From assembly GCF_009831765.1 (NCBI RefSeq), contig NZ_WSSB01000005.1, positions 124,001 through 188,000 of the forward strand: DNA of 64,000 bases, given 5' to 3'. Shown piece by piece: positions 24,125 through 35,561 of this stretch. This DNA comes from Craterilacuibacter sinensis (GTDB taxonomy: Bacteria; Pseudomonadota; Gammaproteobacteria; Burkholderiales; Chromobacteriaceae). Positions within the stretch are counted from its first letter, which is position 1, and each line of letters opens with the position of its first letter. Position numbers and translations under genes: made by a program. The notes under the pieces were generated by a model that was given only the letters and a program-made list of their open reading frames with translations, had not been told where the DNA came from and did not search any database.

Positions 24125-25681
24125 ATGACCATTGCCGTAGTGTCGCCCGGTGCGTATTCGCGCCGGGCTTTAGCCTTGCTGCCGCTGGGCTTTTTATTTT
24201 TGCTGGCCTTGCTTCCGCTGGGGCGACTGCTGCTTGAAGGCTGGGATGGCGTGCGCCTTGAGTTGTTTGCCGATGACTATCTGCAAGGCCGCCTGCTCTG
24301 GTCGCTGGCACAGGCGGCCATCACCTGTGTGCTGACTGCCGTGATCGGTGTGCCGCTGGCCTGGGTGCTGGCGCGGCTGGCCTTTCCCGGGCGCGCCTTG
24401 CTGTTGCGCCTGATGTTGCTGCCTTTCGTGATGCCGACCCTGGTGGCAGGGTTGGGGGTCTTGACCCTGTTCGGTCCGCGCGGCATCAGTGGCCTGAATC
24501 TGCAGGACACACCCTGGCTGTTGCTCTACGGTAATCTGTTTTACAACCTGCCGCTGGTGGTGCGCGCCTCGGTCGATGGCCTGCTGGCGCTGCCGGCCAG
24601 CCGTCTGCTGGCGGCGCGCAGCCTGGGTGCATCGCCCTGGCGTGCTTTCTGGCGCATCGAACTGCCGGCGCTGATGCCGTGGCTTTCGTCCAGCCTGTGT
24701 CTGGTATTCCTGTACTGTTTCTCCGGCTTTGGCCTGGCCCTGCTTTTGGGCGGGCAGCAATGGGCAACGATAGAAGTCGAGATTTACACCCTGGTCGCCT
24801 ATGAGTTGAATCTCGCCGACGCCGGCGCCCTGGCGCTGGCTGCCATGCTGGTCAGTGCGACTGCGGCGCTGTTTTATGCCGCGCTGGAAGCGCGCATGGC
24901 GGTGCCGGCCAAAACCGAGCCGCTGGCGCTGTTGAAAGTCAATACACTGCGTCGCCGCGTCCTGCTGGCTAGTGCCTTGCTGGTGTTGCTGAGCATCACA
25001 GGCGCGCCGCTTTTGGCTTTGCTGGCACGCGCCGCAACAGTGGAAGCACAAACATGGCGCTTGCTGCTGAATGAAGACACGGCGCTGGCACTATTCAACA
25101 CCCTGCGTTTTTCCCTGATGGCCTTGCTCCTGGCCAGCTTGCTCGGTGTTTTGCATGCGCTGGCGGCCAGACGCAGCACGCTGATGCGCGCGGCGGCATT
25201 TTTGCCGTTTGTCGTGTCGCCGGTATGCGTGGCTTTCGGTCTGTTGCTGTTATATCCGGGCTGGACCGCCAGCCTGTTGCTGCTGGTGTCTGCCTATGCC
25301 TTGCTGGCCTATCCCTTTATCGCCAAGAGTCTGGCTGCGGCACTGGATGCGCTGCCGCCGAATCTGCCGGCCGCCGCGCGCACCTTGGGTGCAACGCCCT
25401 GGCGCAGCTTCTGGCGCGTCAGCTGGCCATGGTTGCGACCGGCTTTTCGCCGGGGGCTTGCGTTTGCTGCCGCCACCACGGTGGGCGAGTTTGCGGTCAC
25501 GCTGTTTTTGTCGCGTCCAGAATGGCTGACGCTGACCACCCTGATCTACCAGCATCTGGGGCGTCCGGGGCAGGCCAATCTTGATGCGGCGCTATTGCTG
25601 TCTGTCTTGTTGATGCTGTTTGCCCTGCTTGCGTTTGCCGCAATCGAGTGGCCGGAAAAAAACCATGCTCCAGATCGTTGA
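24125..25681 (+). CDS. thiP: Thiamine ABC transporter permease
   Basis: A 518-residue inner-membrane permease with about twelve membrane segments in two fused permease domains. Both carry the EAA loop that contacts ThiQ: LGASPWRAFWRIELPALMP in the first half and LGATPWRSFWRVSWPWLRP in the second. It starts three bases after the thiB stop and overlaps thiQ by 17 bases, so the three genes form one operon. Confidence 0.95.
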   Translation: MTIAVVSPGAYSRRALALLPLGFLFLLALLPLGRLLLEGWDGVRLELFADDYLQGRLLWSLAQAAITCVLTAVIGVPLAWVLARLAFPGRALLLRLMLLPFVMPTLVAGLGVLTLFGPRGISGLNLQDTPWLLLYGNLFYNLPLVVRASVDGLLALPASRLLAARSLGASPWRAFWRIELPALMPWLSSSLCLVFLYCFSGFGLALLLGGQQWATIEVEIYTLVAYELNLADAGALALAAMLVSATAALFYAALEARMAVPAKTEPLALLKVNTLRRRVLLASALLVLLSITGAPLLALLARAATVEAQTWRLLLNEDTALALFNTLRFSLMALLLASLLGVLHALAARRSTLMRAAAFLPFVVSPVCVAFGLLLLYPGWTASLLLLVSAYALLAYPFIAKSLAAALDALPPNLPAAARTLGATPWRSFWRVSWPWLRPAFRRGLAFAAATTVGEFAVTLFLSRPEWLTLTTLIYQHLGRPGQANLDAALLLSVLLMLFALLAFAAIEWPEKNHAPDR

Positions 25682-26285
25682 CCTTGGCCTGTCTTATGCC
25701 GGCCGCCCGCTGTTTTCCCGCTTCAATCTGTGCGTAGAGGCGGGGGAGATCGTCGCCTTGCTTGGGCCTTCCGGCTGTGGCAAAAGCTCTTTGCTCAAAA
25801 TTATCGCAGGCCTGGCGTCAGCTGACGCGGGCGAGGTGTTTTTTGCCGGCGAGCCGCTAACGGGGCTTGCGCCTGAGGCGCGCCGCTTCGCGCTGATGTT
25901 TCAGGATTTCGCCCTGTTTCCGCATCTGGATGTGCTGGGCAATGTGATGTTCGGCCTGATCGAACAGCGTGTGCCCAGACGCGAGGCTGCTGTGCGTGCC
26001 GAGCTTATGCTGGCCGATGTAGGCTTGGCCGGTTTCGGGCCGCGCCGGGTGTGGGACTTGTCCGGCGGCGAGCAGCAACGGGTGGCGCTGGCACGCGCGC
26101 TGATTACCGCGCCGCGTTTAATGCTGCTGGATGAGCCGTTTTCAGCGCTGGATGCGCTCTTGCGTACCGGTCTGGGCGACGAATTTCGCCGTCGTCTCAA
26201 GGTCGCCAATATTCCGGCCATTCTGGTCACGCATGATCCGGCCGAAGCGGCGCGCCTGGCCGACCGTGTTGTCAGCTTGTCTTAG
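25665..26285 (+). CDS. thiQ: Thiamine ABC transporter ATPase
   Basis: A 206-residue ABC ATPase that powers thiamine uptake. Walker A GPSGCGKSS, the Q-loop MFQDFALFPHLDV, signature LSGGEQQR, Walker B LMLLDEPFSALD and the switch His in LVTHDP are all present. The ATG at 25665 lies inside the end of thiP and gives the normal ThiQ start MLQIVDLGLSYAG. The dispersed repeat begins at its stop codon and may act as the transcript end. Confidence 0.95.
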   Translation: MLQIVDLGLSYAGRPLFSRFNLCVEAGEIVALLGPSGCGKSSLLKIIAGLASADAGEVFFAGEPLTGLAPEARRFALMFQDFALFPHLDVLGNVMFGLIEQRVPRREAAVRAELMLADVGLAGFGPRRVWDLSGGEQQRVALARALITAPRLMLLDEPFSALDALLRTGLGDEFRRRLKVANIPAILVTHDPAEAARLADRVVSLS

Positions 26286-26428
26286 AGCGTGTTCACGATC
26301 TTTCGAGCTAGCGCGAGACAAGGCAAAAACGGCTAAGAAAGCGGAGTGTACATACGGTACATGAGCATTTCGCAGCCGTTTTTAACGCCGTATTGCCGAC
26401 GCGTAGCAGTTCGTGAGCAGCTTCTTAA
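26285..26428. repeat. Dispersed hairpin repeat, copy 2 (inverted)
   Basis: The reverse complement of this stretch aligns with 21048-21186, with most differences outside the central hairpin. Shared parts include GGCGTTAAAAACGGCT, ATGCTCATGTACCGTATGTA and GCCTTGTCTCGCGCT. It fills the gap between the convergent thiQ and ybaK-like genes, so it could serve as a bidirectional terminator as well as being a mobile remnant. Confidence 0.8.
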
Positions 26429-26913
26429 GGGCTAAGGGTCGCTGCCGGCGCTATCTGGCCGCACACATCGACCCAGCACCCATTTACCAGTTGTGCCAGC
26501 GTCTGCGGTGATAGCCGTACAGCCGTGTGAATGCCGCCTGCTGCCGGTAGCACCTCGTCAAATGCCTGCAATGAAACATCCAGATAAACCGGCAAGGGCG
26601 TAGCCAGAGCGAATGGGCACACCCCGCCTACCGGGTGGCCGGTGATGGTCTCAACCTCGTCCGGCGGCAACATCTTACCCTTGCCGAATATCTCCTTGAA
26701 TTTACGATTGTCTATGCGCGCATCGCCGCGCGTCACCAGAATCACGACTTCGTTGCTTGCTGTTCTGAACGCCAGCGTTTTGGCAATGCGGCCGGCTTCG
26801 ACGCCATGCGCGGCAGCGGCCAGCGCGACCGTCGCCGTGCTGGTCGACAGCTCGATAATGGGAATGTCCAGTTGTTTGCTGGCAAAAAATGCACGCACGG
26901 AAGCGAGGCTCAT
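26425..26913 (-). CDS. YbaK/ProX-type aminoacyl-tRNA deacylase
   Basis: A 162-residue protein of the YbaK/EbsC fold, which hydrolyses misacylated tRNAs in trans. Family blocks are RIAKTLAFRT, DNRKFKEIFG followed by KMLPPDEVETITGHPVGGVC, where the last part (GHPVGGVCPFA) holds the active-site region. The exact tRNA specificity (Cys-tRNAPro, Ala-tRNAPro or other) cannot be told from sequence. It is a single gene, convergent with thiQ. Confidence 0.9.
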   Translation of the reverse strand: MSLASVRAFFASKQLDIPIIELSTSTATVALAAAAHGVEAGRIAKTLAFRTASNEVVILVTRGDARIDNRKFKEIFGKGKMLPPDEVETITGHPVGGVCPFALATPLPVYLDVSLQAFDEVLPAAGGIHTAVRLSPQTLAQLVNGCWVDVCGQIAPAATLSP

Positions 26914-27043
26914 GGCGGGGTGTCCTGTCTTTGAAGAGGGGGCGAATAGGCTTTTCCCTGATAGCCAAATGTGAAGTTTTGATGCATATTGTATGACAAT
27001 TGGCAGTGTTTATAAATATTCCTAAAGCAGGCTTGGGGGAAGT

Positions 27044-28660
27044 ATGTCCGTTAAAAAGCAGTTGATGACCCTGCTGGTTGCAATCGTGCTGGGGATGGTG
27101 CTGATGGCCGCCTGGGGTTTGCATAATTTGCGCAGTTCACTACAGGAGTCGTATCAGCAGGAAGTTATCCGTTTGTCCGAGTCGGCACTGACCATTATTC
27201 AGTCGTATGAAAAAGCTGCCGCTTCGGGCCAGATGCCCCTGGCCGAGGCACAAGCGCGCGCCAAGGCTGCGGTGATGAGCTCGCGTTATGGTAAAGACGG
27301 CTATTTCTTCATTCTTGATGGCAAGATGAATTTTGTTGCCCACCCGGTTAAGCCGCAGCTGGTCGGTAGCAGTATGTTTGCCCTCAAAACACCGGATGGC
27401 CGTAGCTTGGGTGATATTTTCTCGCAGGCTATGCGTGAAAATGCCGCAGTCTACTACCCATGGCCCAAACCGGGCTCGGATGAGCCGGTTGAAAAGGTGA
27501 GCGTGGTGCTGAAGTCAGCTGGCTGGGGCTGGATAGTGGGTACCGGTATTTATACCGATGAGATTAACGCCGATGTGCAGGGGCATGCGATCGAGCAGGG
27601 GATTGCCTTGCTGATCTTGATCTTGCTGTTATGCGGCTTGGTCTGGAAAATTTCGTCCAATATTATCAGCCAGCTGGGGGGCGAGCCGGCCTATGCGCGA
27701 CAAGTCGTGCGGGAAATTGCGGCCGGCCGCTTGCAAACGCAGGTGAAGCTGAATGCGGGCGATCACGATAGCCTGCTGGCGGGTATTGCCAGTATGCAGA
27801 ATGATCTGCGCGCGATGGTCGGGCAGGTTGTGAGTGCGAGCGAAGAGCTGACCGGGACAGTCGGCGCGCTGTCCAGTCATGTTGCACAGGTGGCCGGGCG
27901 TGCCAGCCAGCAAAGCGCGGCGGCCTCTGCCATGGCCGTTTCGGTGGAGCAGATGACCCAGAGCGTAGGCGTGCTGTCAGGCAATGCCGAGCAGGCGCGC
28001 CTGCTGGGTGCGCGTTCGGGCGAGTTTTCCCGCGAGGGGGGCGCCGTGGTGCGCGATGCGGCCGATGAAATGCGTCAAATCAACCAGAAGGTGGATGTGG
28101 CATCCGGAACCTTGTCCAGTCTGGCTGGCGATGTATCCGGCATTTCGTCCATTGTGGCGGTGATTCGCGATATTGCCGATCAGACCAATTTGTTGGCACT
28201 TAATGCGGCGATCGAGGCTGCGCGTGCGGGCGAGTCGGGGCGTGGTTTTGCCGTGGTGGCTGATGAAGTCAGGAAACTGGCAGAGCGTACCTCGACGGCG
28301 ACAGGGGAGATTGTCACCAAGATCGGTCATATCCAGCAGCTATCGGAAAATACGCGTAGTGCGATGCAGGATGCAGTCGGCAAGGTGGTGCTGGGGGTCG
28401 GCTTGACCGATCAGGGGCAGGAGGCTATCAGCCGGATCGAGCAAAGCGCGGATGCCGTGCAACACGCGGTGCAGGATATTTCCAATGCTTTGCATGAACA
28501 GGTCGCTGCCAGTACTGATATTGCACAGCATGTAGAGCAGGTTGCCACCAGTGCCAGCGACAATGCGGCTATTGCCGCCGAAGCAGCGGGCAAGACAGAA
28601 GCCATGCTGGTTTTGGCGCGCCAACTGCAAGACTCGGTACAGCACTTCAAACTGCGCTAG
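27044..28660 (+). CDS. Methyl-accepting chemotaxis protein with single Cache sensor
   Basis: A 538-residue chemoreceptor: TM1 (about 7-27), a periplasmic sCache_2-type domain marked by [20 protein letters not shown] and [12 protein letters not shown]2 (about 186-206), HAMP, and the signalling domain with tip [20 protein letters not shown] near residue 380. sCache_2 domains often sense small organic acids; the acetate uptake genes downstream are suggestive but not proof. It is followed by a terminator, so it is its own unit. Confidence 0.93.
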   Translation: MSVKKQLMTLLVAIVLGMVLMAAWGLHNLRSSLQESYQQEVIRLSESALTIIQSYEKAAASGQMPLAEAQARAKAAVMSSRYGKDGYFFILDGKMNFVAHPVKPQLVGSSMFALKTPDGRSLGDIFSQAMRENAAVYYPWPKPGSDEPVEKVSVVLKSAGWGWIVGTGIYTDEINADVQGHAIEQGIALLILILLLCGLVWKISSNIISQLGGEPAYARQVVREIAAGRLQTQVKLNAGDHDSLLAGIASMQNDLRAMVGQVVSASEELTGTVGALSSHVAQVAGRASQQSAAASAMAVSVEQMTQSVGVLSGNAEQARLLGARSGEFSREGGAVVRDAADEMRQINQKVDVASGTLSSLAGDVSGISSIVAVIRDIADQTNLLALNAAIEAARAGESGRGFAVVADEVRKLAERTSTATGEIVTKIGHIQQLSENTRSAMQDAVGKVVLGVGLTDQGQEAISRIEQSADAVQHAVQDISNALHEQVAASTDIAQHVEQVATSASDNAAIAAEAAGKTEAMLVLARQLQDSVQHFKLR

Positions 28661-28705
28661 CGTTTTTTGCCTCTTTAACAAGAAGGGGTGTGTCATTTTT
28701 TGCCA

Positions 28706-28742
28706 GGGTAAACCCCAGCGTATGCGGGGTTTACCCTTTTTT
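28706..28742 (+). terminator. Rho-independent terminator after the Cache MCP
   Basis: A perfect 11-base-pair stem (28706-28716 with 28726-28736) with a nine-base loop is followed by a T-run. It ends the chemoreceptor transcript. Confidence 0.9.
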
Positions 28743-28789
28743 TATAAGGTCAATTAATACCTGCTTGTCATGTATGGTTGCTCATGGCA

Positions 28790-28955
28790 TGATGCATCGC
28801 AATAATAGAGTAGGGACTCGGGTCGATGGCTCGGGGCATCTGCCGGTGGAAAACCCGTCGCGAGCCTGAAAAACAGGCCGCAGAACGAGGAAAGCTACCC
28901 CTAAAAGCCGGGAAACACTTATGTGTTACCTATGCTGTGTTGCAACCTCAGGAGA
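28790..28955 (+). promoter_or_regulatory. Hairpin-rich leader of yjcH-actP
   Basis: The stretch upstream of yjcH has several possible stems: GGCTCG (about 28830) with CGAGCC (about 28861), and, overlapping it, GCCTG-AAAAA-CAGGC. Because the two share bases they could be alternative structures. I do not recognise a known riboswitch class. This is a candidate regulatory leader only. Confidence 0.35.
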
Positions 28956-28959
28956 AAGT

Positions 28960-29271
28960 ATGTCTAACAATATCAATGACCGTATACGGTCCAACCCCAA
29001 GTATCGCGAACTGGCAGGCAAGCGTTCGCGTACCGCATGGGGACTGACTGCATTAGTGCTGGCCGTTTACTACAGCTTTATGCTGCTGGTTGGTACAAGT
29101 CCGGAATTTTTGGCAACGCCGTTGTTTGAAGGTGGTGTGTTATCTATCGGCGTCCCTATTGGTGCTTTTATCATTTTCTTTGCCTGGGCCTGTACCGGCC
29201 TGTATGTGCGTCGTGCCAACAGCGAGTTTGACCGCCTGAATGCCGAAATCGTTGAGGAAGCGCGTAAATGA
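28960..29271 (+). CDS. yjcH: DUF485 membrane protein YjcH
   Basis: A 103-residue protein with two membrane segments (about 30-50 and 63-85) of the DUF485 family, which is almost always encoded just before the acetate permease. The exact role is not settled; it is thought to assist or modulate ActP. CAGGAG precedes the ATG. Its stop overlaps the actP start as ATGA, showing translational coupling. Confidence 0.92.
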   Translation: MSNNINDRIRSNPKYRELAGKRSRTAWGLTALVLAVYYSFMLLVGTSPEFLATPLFEGGVLSIGVPIGAFIIFFAWACTGLYVRRANSEFDRLNAEIVEEARK

Positions 29272-30923
29272 AAAAAATCCTGACTTCCTTGGCCATGATG
29301 CCGGCGCTGGCGCTGGCGGGCCCTGCTGTTGAAGCAGCAGAAAAACAGCCGTTGAACCTGACCGCGATCGCGATGTTCTTCATCTTCGTCGCCGGTACCT
29401 TGGTGATTACCTGGTGGGCGGCGCGCCGTACCAAGTCGGCATCCGATTTTTATACCGCCGGCGGTGGCATTACCGGCTTTCAGAATGGTCTGGCGATTGC
29501 CGGCGACTATATGTCGGCAGCGACCTTGCTTGGCTTGTCGTCCATGGTGTTTGCCAAGGGTTACGATGGCCTCGTCTATACCGTCGGCTTCTTTGTCGGC
29601 TGGCCGGTCGTGACCTTCCTGATCGCCGAGCGTCTGCGTAACCTGGGCAAATACACCTTTGCCGATATCGCATCCTATCGCCTGGATCAGAAAAAAATCC
29701 GTACTTTCGCCGCCTTTGGCTCGCTGACCGTGGTCTGCTTTTATCTGATCGTGCAGATGGTTGGTGCCGGTCAGCTGATCAAGTTGCTGTTCGGTCTGGA
29801 CTATCCGGTTGCCGTGGTGATCGTTGGCGTGGTGATGATGCTGTACGTGACTTTCGGCGGCATGATTGCCACCACCTGGGTACAGATCATCAAGGCCGTG
29901 CTGCTGCTGGCCGGTGGTACCACCCTGGCGGTGATGGCGATGAGCCAGTTCGGTTTCAGCTACGAGACGCTGGCGCAGCGCGCAGTCGAAGTGCACAAAG
30001 GTGGCATGGGCATCATGGCGCCGGGCTCGATGCTGGCTGATCCTGTCAATGCTGCCTCCATGTCGCTGGGTCTGGTGTTCGGTATCGCTGGCCTGCCGCA
30101 TATCCTGATGCGTTTCTTTACCGTGCCGAACGCCCGCGAGGCGCGCAAATCGGTATTCGTAGCTACCGGCTTTATCGGTTTCTTCTTTATCGTGGTGTGC
30201 ACGCTGGGCTTTAGCGCCATGGTGATTGTCGGCACCAACCCGCAATACTTTGTCGATGGTGATCTGGCTGGCAAGATTGCCGGTGGCGGCAACATGGTCG
30301 CCATGCATCTGGCGCACGCTGTGGGCGGCAACCTGTTCCTGGGCTTCCTCTCGGCCGTTGCCTTCGCCACCATTCTGGCGGTGGTGTCGGGTCTGGCGCT
30401 GGCCGGTGCTTCGTCGATCTCGCACGATATCTACGCCAATGTGATCTGCGGCGGCAAGGCCGATGAGAAGACCGAGATCAAGGTGTCCAAGATTGCCGCG
30501 ATCGTACTGGGTGTGCTGGCCATTATTCTCGGCATCATGTTCGAGAAGATGAACGTCGCCTTCCTCGTGGGTCTGACTTTCGGTATCGCCGCTTCGGCCA
30601 ACTTCCCTATCCTGATCCTGTCCATGTACTGGAAGGGCCTGACCACCAGCGGCGCACTGCTGGGTGGTTTCACCGGCCTGATTTCGGCCGTGACCATGGT
30701 GGTGTTGTCGCCATCGGTGTGGGTGACGGTACTGGGTCACGAAACCGCGATCTTCCCGTATGACCATCCGGCGCTGTTCTCGATGCCGCTGGCCTTTATG
30801 GTGACGATTGTGGTGTCCATGCTGGACTCGAGCGCGCAGGCCAAGAAAGAGCGCGCCGCATTCGATGATCAGCTGGTTCGGGCGCAAACCGGTATTGGTG
30901 CTGCTGCGGCCAATAACCACTAA
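29268..30923 (+). CDS. actP: Cation/acetate symporter ActP
   Basis: A 551-residue sodium:solute symporter with an N-terminal signal-like segment (cut possibly after GPAVEA) and about 13 membrane segments. Typical blocks are [36 protein letters not shown] and [19 protein letters not shown]. It imports acetate and other short carboxylates with a cation. The pair with yjcH is the standard arrangement, although acs is not in the window. A short gap with no clear terminator separates it from ettA. Confidence 0.95.
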   Translation: MKKILTSLAMMPALALAGPAVEAAEKQPLNLTAIAMFFIFVAGTLVITWWAARRTKSASDFYTAGGGITGFQNGLAIAGDYMSAATLLGLSSMVFAKGYDGLVYTVGFFVGWPVVTFLIAERLRNLGKYTFADIASYRLDQKKIRTFAAFGSLTVVCFYLIVQMVGAGQLIKLLFGLDYPVAVVIVGVVMMLYVTFGGMIATTWVQIIKAVLLLAGGTTLAVMAMSQFGFSYETLAQRAVEVHKGGMGIMAPGSMLADPVNAASMSLGLVFGIAGLPHILMRFFTVPNAREARKSVFVATGFIGFFFIVVCTLGFSAMVIVGTNPQYFVDGDLAGKIAGGGNMVAMHLAHAVGGNLFLGFLSAVAFATILAVVSGLALAGASSISHDIYANVICGGKADEKTEIKVSKIAAIVLGVLAIILGIMFEKMNVAFLVGLTFGIAASANFPILILSMYWKGLTTSGALLGGFTGLISAVTMVVLSPSVWVTVLGHETAIFPYDHPALFSMPLAFMVTIVVSMLDSSAQAKKERAAFDDQLVRAQTGIGAAAANNH

Positions 30924-31031
30924 GCCTTTATTCTTCATCACTAAACCGCGTACCAATAGGTGCGCGGTTTTCTTTTGTCCGGCCGATTTTGGTAAACTGC
31001 ATGTTTTCGCATTAGCCGGATACCGAACACC

Positions 31032-32699
<1,668 letters not shown>

Positions 32700-32749
32700 G
32701 GCGTGTGGTGCGGGTGGCCTCCTGCTCGTACCATCCCTTGCTTCAGTCT

Positions 32750-32773
32750 GCCCGCCTGTGACGGCGGGCTTTT
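32750..32773 (+). terminator. Terminator after ettA
   Basis: Stem of seven base pairs (32750-32756 with 32763-32769) followed by TTTT. It lies about 50 bases after the ettA stop and just before pdxY. Confidence 0.75.
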
Positions 32774-32808
32774 CCATTCAGAGCGGCCTGCAAGTGCCGG
32801 AGAAGAAC

Positions 32809-33663
32809 ATGAATATCCTGTCCATACAGTCGCATGTGGTATACGGCCATGCCGGCAACAGCGCTGCGGTGTTTCCCATGCAGCGCATGGGGGCCAATGT
32901 GTGGCCGCTGCATACGGTGCAGTTTTCCAACCATACCCAGTACGGGCGCTGGGCCGGCATGGTGATGCCGTCGACCGAGATCGCCTCGCTGGCAGGTGGC
33001 ATTGCTGCCATCGATGCGCTGCATGAATGCAGTGCGGTGCTGTCCGGCTATATCGGCAGCGCCGAGCAGGGGGCGCAGATCCTGGACGCGGTGCGCCAGG
33101 TCAAGGCCGCCAACCCGGCTGCGCTGTATCACTGCGACCCGGTGATGGGCCATCCGGCCAAGGGCTGTATCGTCGCATCGGGTGTGGCGGAGTTCTTGGT
33201 GAACGAGGCGCTGCCGGTGGCCGACATCGTCTCGCCGAACCAGCTGGAGCTGGAAATCATCGCCGGGCGCGCGCTGCCCACGCTGGCCGACATCGTCGCG
33301 GCCGCACGAGAGGTACTGACAATGGGGCCGCGCGTGGTGCTGATCAAGCACCTGCACTACGCTGACAAACAGCCCGAACGCTTTGAGATGCTGGCAGTGT
33401 CAAACGACGAAGCCTGGCTGATCGCGCGCCCGATCTTCGATTTTGCGCGCGACCCGGTTGGCGTGGGCGATATGACTTCCGGCCTGTTCCTGGTTGGCCT
33501 ATTGTCCGGCAAGTCCCTGCGTCAGGCGCTGGAACACTGCGCCTCCGCCGTATACGGCATGCTGCAGGAAACGCAGCGTCTGGGGCGCTACGAGCTGGCG
33601 GTGGTGGCCGCGCAGCGCGAGTATGAAAGCCCGACGCATATGTTTGCCGCGCAACCCATTTGA
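32809..33663 (+). CDS. pdxY: Pyridoxal kinase PdxY
   Basis: A 284-residue ribokinase-fold enzyme that phosphorylates pyridoxal in vitamin B6 salvage. It begins [20 protein letters not shown], the PdxY/PdxK signature, and has [13 protein letters not shown] and the ATP/anion-hole motif [13 protein letters not shown] with the catalytic Asp. The ATG at 32809 has GGAG upstream; the longer frame would read through the terminator. The methyltransferase gene follows within 12 bases. Confidence 0.94.
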   Translation: MNILSIQSHVVYGHAGNSAAVFPMQRMGANVWPLHTVQFSNHTQYGRWAGMVMPSTEIASLAGGIAAIDALHECSAVLSGYIGSAEQGAQILDAVRQVKAANPAALYHCDPVMGHPAKGCIVASGVAEFLVNEALPVADIVSPNQLELEIIAGRALPTLADIVAAAREVLTMGPRVVLIKHLHYADKQPERFEMLAVSNDEAWLIARPIFDFARDPVGVGDMTSGLFLVGLLSGKSLRQALEHCASAVYGMLQETQRLGRYELAVVAAQREYESPTHMFAAQPI

Positions 33664-33674
33664 AAGAGCTATTC

Positions 33675-34493
33675 ATGGCACAAAGTTACGAAATCAAGCC
33701 CGAACAGTCGCTTGAATTATTGAAAGAGCTGCATATCCTGACCCGCGATGGCAAGCTGAACCAGGACAGCCGCCGCAAGCTCAAGCAGGTCTACCATCTG
33801 GTGCAGTTTATCGAGCCCCTGATCCGCGAAGTGGTCGAACAGAAGGGCGACGTGACCATTGTTGACCATGGTGCCGGCAAGTCTTATCTGGGCTTTATTC
33901 TTTACGATCTGGTGCTCAAGGCCCTGAATGTGGGCGAGGTGATCGGTATCGAGACGCGCGAAGATCTGGTGAAAACCACGGCGGCACTGGCCGAGCGTCT
34001 GGGTTTTGCGCGCATGCGCTTTATCAACGAGACCGTGGCCGAATCGATTTCGGACTCGGCCATAGGCAAACAGGTCGATATCGTCACCGCCTTGCACGCC
34101 TGCAATACCGCCACCGACGACGCGATCCGCTTCGCGCTGGAAAAGGATGCCCAGTTCATCGTGCTGGTGCCGTGCTGCCAGGCCGAGGTGGCCGCCGAAC
34201 TGCGCCAGGTGAAGGCCAAGCTGCTGGCTGGCACGCCATTGGCCGAGCTCGTGCGCCACGGCATCCATACCCGCGAGTTCGGCAGCCAGCTGACCAATGT
34301 GTTGCGCTGCCTGCTGCTGGAGTCGCACGGCTACCAGCTCACCGTCACCGAGCTGGTCGGCTGGGAACATTCGATGAAGAACGAACTGATCGTGGCCAGA
34401 AAAGGCCACAAGCGCGGTGGTGCGCGCGAACGTGCCGAGTCTATTGTCGACACCTTTATGCTGGGAAACCTGAAGGCGCGCTTTATTTATTGA
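33675..34493 (+). CDS. SAM-dependent methyltransferase (possible RNA target)
   Basis: A 272-residue class I methyltransferase. The SAM-binding motif I is TIVDHGAGKSYLGF (about 60-74), with an acidic end of strand two at VIGIETRED. The motifs ALHACNTATDDAI and LVPCCQAE match the group that includes METTL25/GSTCD-like and TRM13-like enzymes, which suggests an RNA substrate, but the target is unknown. The ATG at 33675 follows the pdxY stop by 11 bases, so the two genes are probably cotranscribed. Confidence 0.8.
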   Translation: MAQSYEIKPEQSLELLKELHILTRDGKLNQDSRRKLKQVYHLVQFIEPLIREVVEQKGDVTIVDHGAGKSYLGFILYDLVLKALNVGEVIGIETREDLVKTTAALAERLGFARMRFINETVAESISDSAIGKQVDIVTALHACNTATDDAIRFALEKDAQFIVLVPCCQAEVAAELRQVKAKLLAGTPLAELVRHGIHTREFGSQLTNVLRCLLLESHGYQLTVTELVGWEHSMKNELIVARKGHKRGGARERAESIVDTFMLGNLKARFIY

Positions 34494-34560
34494 AGCACGC
34501 TTGGAAGGGGCCGCCGGATGGCGGCCCCTTCTTGCTTTAAACCTGCCTCTCTTGACGCTT

Positions 34561-35502
34561 TCAGTACGTCACTACCTTGTCCATTTTCAATTGCCAACCC
34601 GCTTCGCCTGGCACCAGGCGGTACTGGATCTGGCGCATGCCGCCAGTTGGCTTGGCATTGATATCTCCGTCACGATAGACCGGGAAGCGGCGTAGCAAGC
34701 GCCCCTCGCCAACCGCAAATGCGTCATGCCCCTGATAGCCTTGTGACAGTTTCTTGTCGGCAGAGAGGTCGGGCAGGTGGATCTCGCTCAGCGATTTTTT
34801 GCGATTGGCGGCATAGCCGACCAGCGAACCGTAGCTGCCGCTGCCGGCCGAATTGACGTAAACATAAACTTCGGGCGAGCCGTCGGCATTGAGGTCGGCC
34901 ACTTCGGCGCCGCTCACGCTGCCGTCTATTTCACGCTTGATGGGCGCATTGCTGCCTGAAAGTCCGGACGGGGTGATGGTGAGCTGGTTGAGCGAGCCCT
35001 CCTTGGTCGCCATCACATGAAAATTGACGCCTTGCAGGCTTAGTGTCTTGTCGAAAGTGGCCGGTGTGCTGTGCTGAGCCGATGCCGGTGTGTGTGTGCC
35101 TGGTGCGATGCCGACTTTGATGGTGTAGCGGGTGGTTTCATTGCGTCGCGCGGCATTGCGCATCAGGTAGACGCGTATCGTGTACACGCCGTCGGTGGGC
35201 AGCACGCCGCTGTAGTGGTTGCCCAGTGTCGAGCCGACAAACAGGGCTTCTTCCGTGCCGGGTGGCAGCAGGTTGAAGTAGGCTGAGCTGTTGCTCGGCG
35301 CGAAGTCGACGCGCACCTGTTGCCCGGCGTGCGCGCGCAGCTGGTAGTCGATCGTCTGGTCGCCCTTGAGCTGATCCTTGATGCTGGTGCTGGTCGCGCC
35401 CTTGTCGAACACGACGGTTTTTTGCTGGATGTCGCTGGCCGCCAGTGCCGGTAGTGGCGACAGCAGGGACAGGCCGAGCAGGCAGGCGTGCCATGTTTTC
35501 AT
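34561..35502 (-). CDS. Periplasmic protein with PPC-like and PliI-like lysozyme-inhibitor domains
   Basis: A 313-residue exported protein: a signal peptide (cut after LAA, about residue 22), a beta-sandwich of about 100 residues (GDQTIDYQLRAHAGQQVRVD to RYTIKVGI) like PPC/lectin-type domains, and a C-terminal domain with GAEVADLNADGSPEVYVYV and GYQGHDAFAVGEGRLLRRFP that resembles PliI, the inhibitor of I-type (invertebrate) lysozyme. It may protect the wall during contact with animal hosts (inference). GGAG precedes the ATG. It stands alone, convergent with the methyltransferase gene. Confidence 0.75.
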   Translation of the reverse strand: MKTWHACLLGLSLLSPLPALAASDIQQKTVVFDKGATSTSIKDQLKGDQTIDYQLRAHAGQQVRVDFAPSNSSAYFNLLPPGTEEALFVGSTLGNHYSGVLPTDGVYTIRVYLMRNAARRNETTRYTIKVGIAPGTHTPASAQHSTPATFDKTLSLQGVNFHVMATKEGSLNQLTITPSGLSGSNAPIKREIDGSVSGAEVADLNADGSPEVYVYVNSAGSGSYGSLVGYAANRKKSLSEIHLPDLSADKKLSQGYQGHDAFAVGEGRLLRRFPVYRDGDINAKPTGGMRQIQYRLVPGEAGWQLKMDKVVTY

Positions 35503-35561
35503 GATGTGCGCTCCATATGACAGTAATCGCCAGTATGGGTGCGCCGATCGCACCTTGCCAG

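Noticed and set aside
21048-26428. Composite transposon formed by the inverted repeats
   Set aside because: No transposase gene lies in or beside the repeats and no target duplication was recognised, so only a dispersed repeat pair is claimed.
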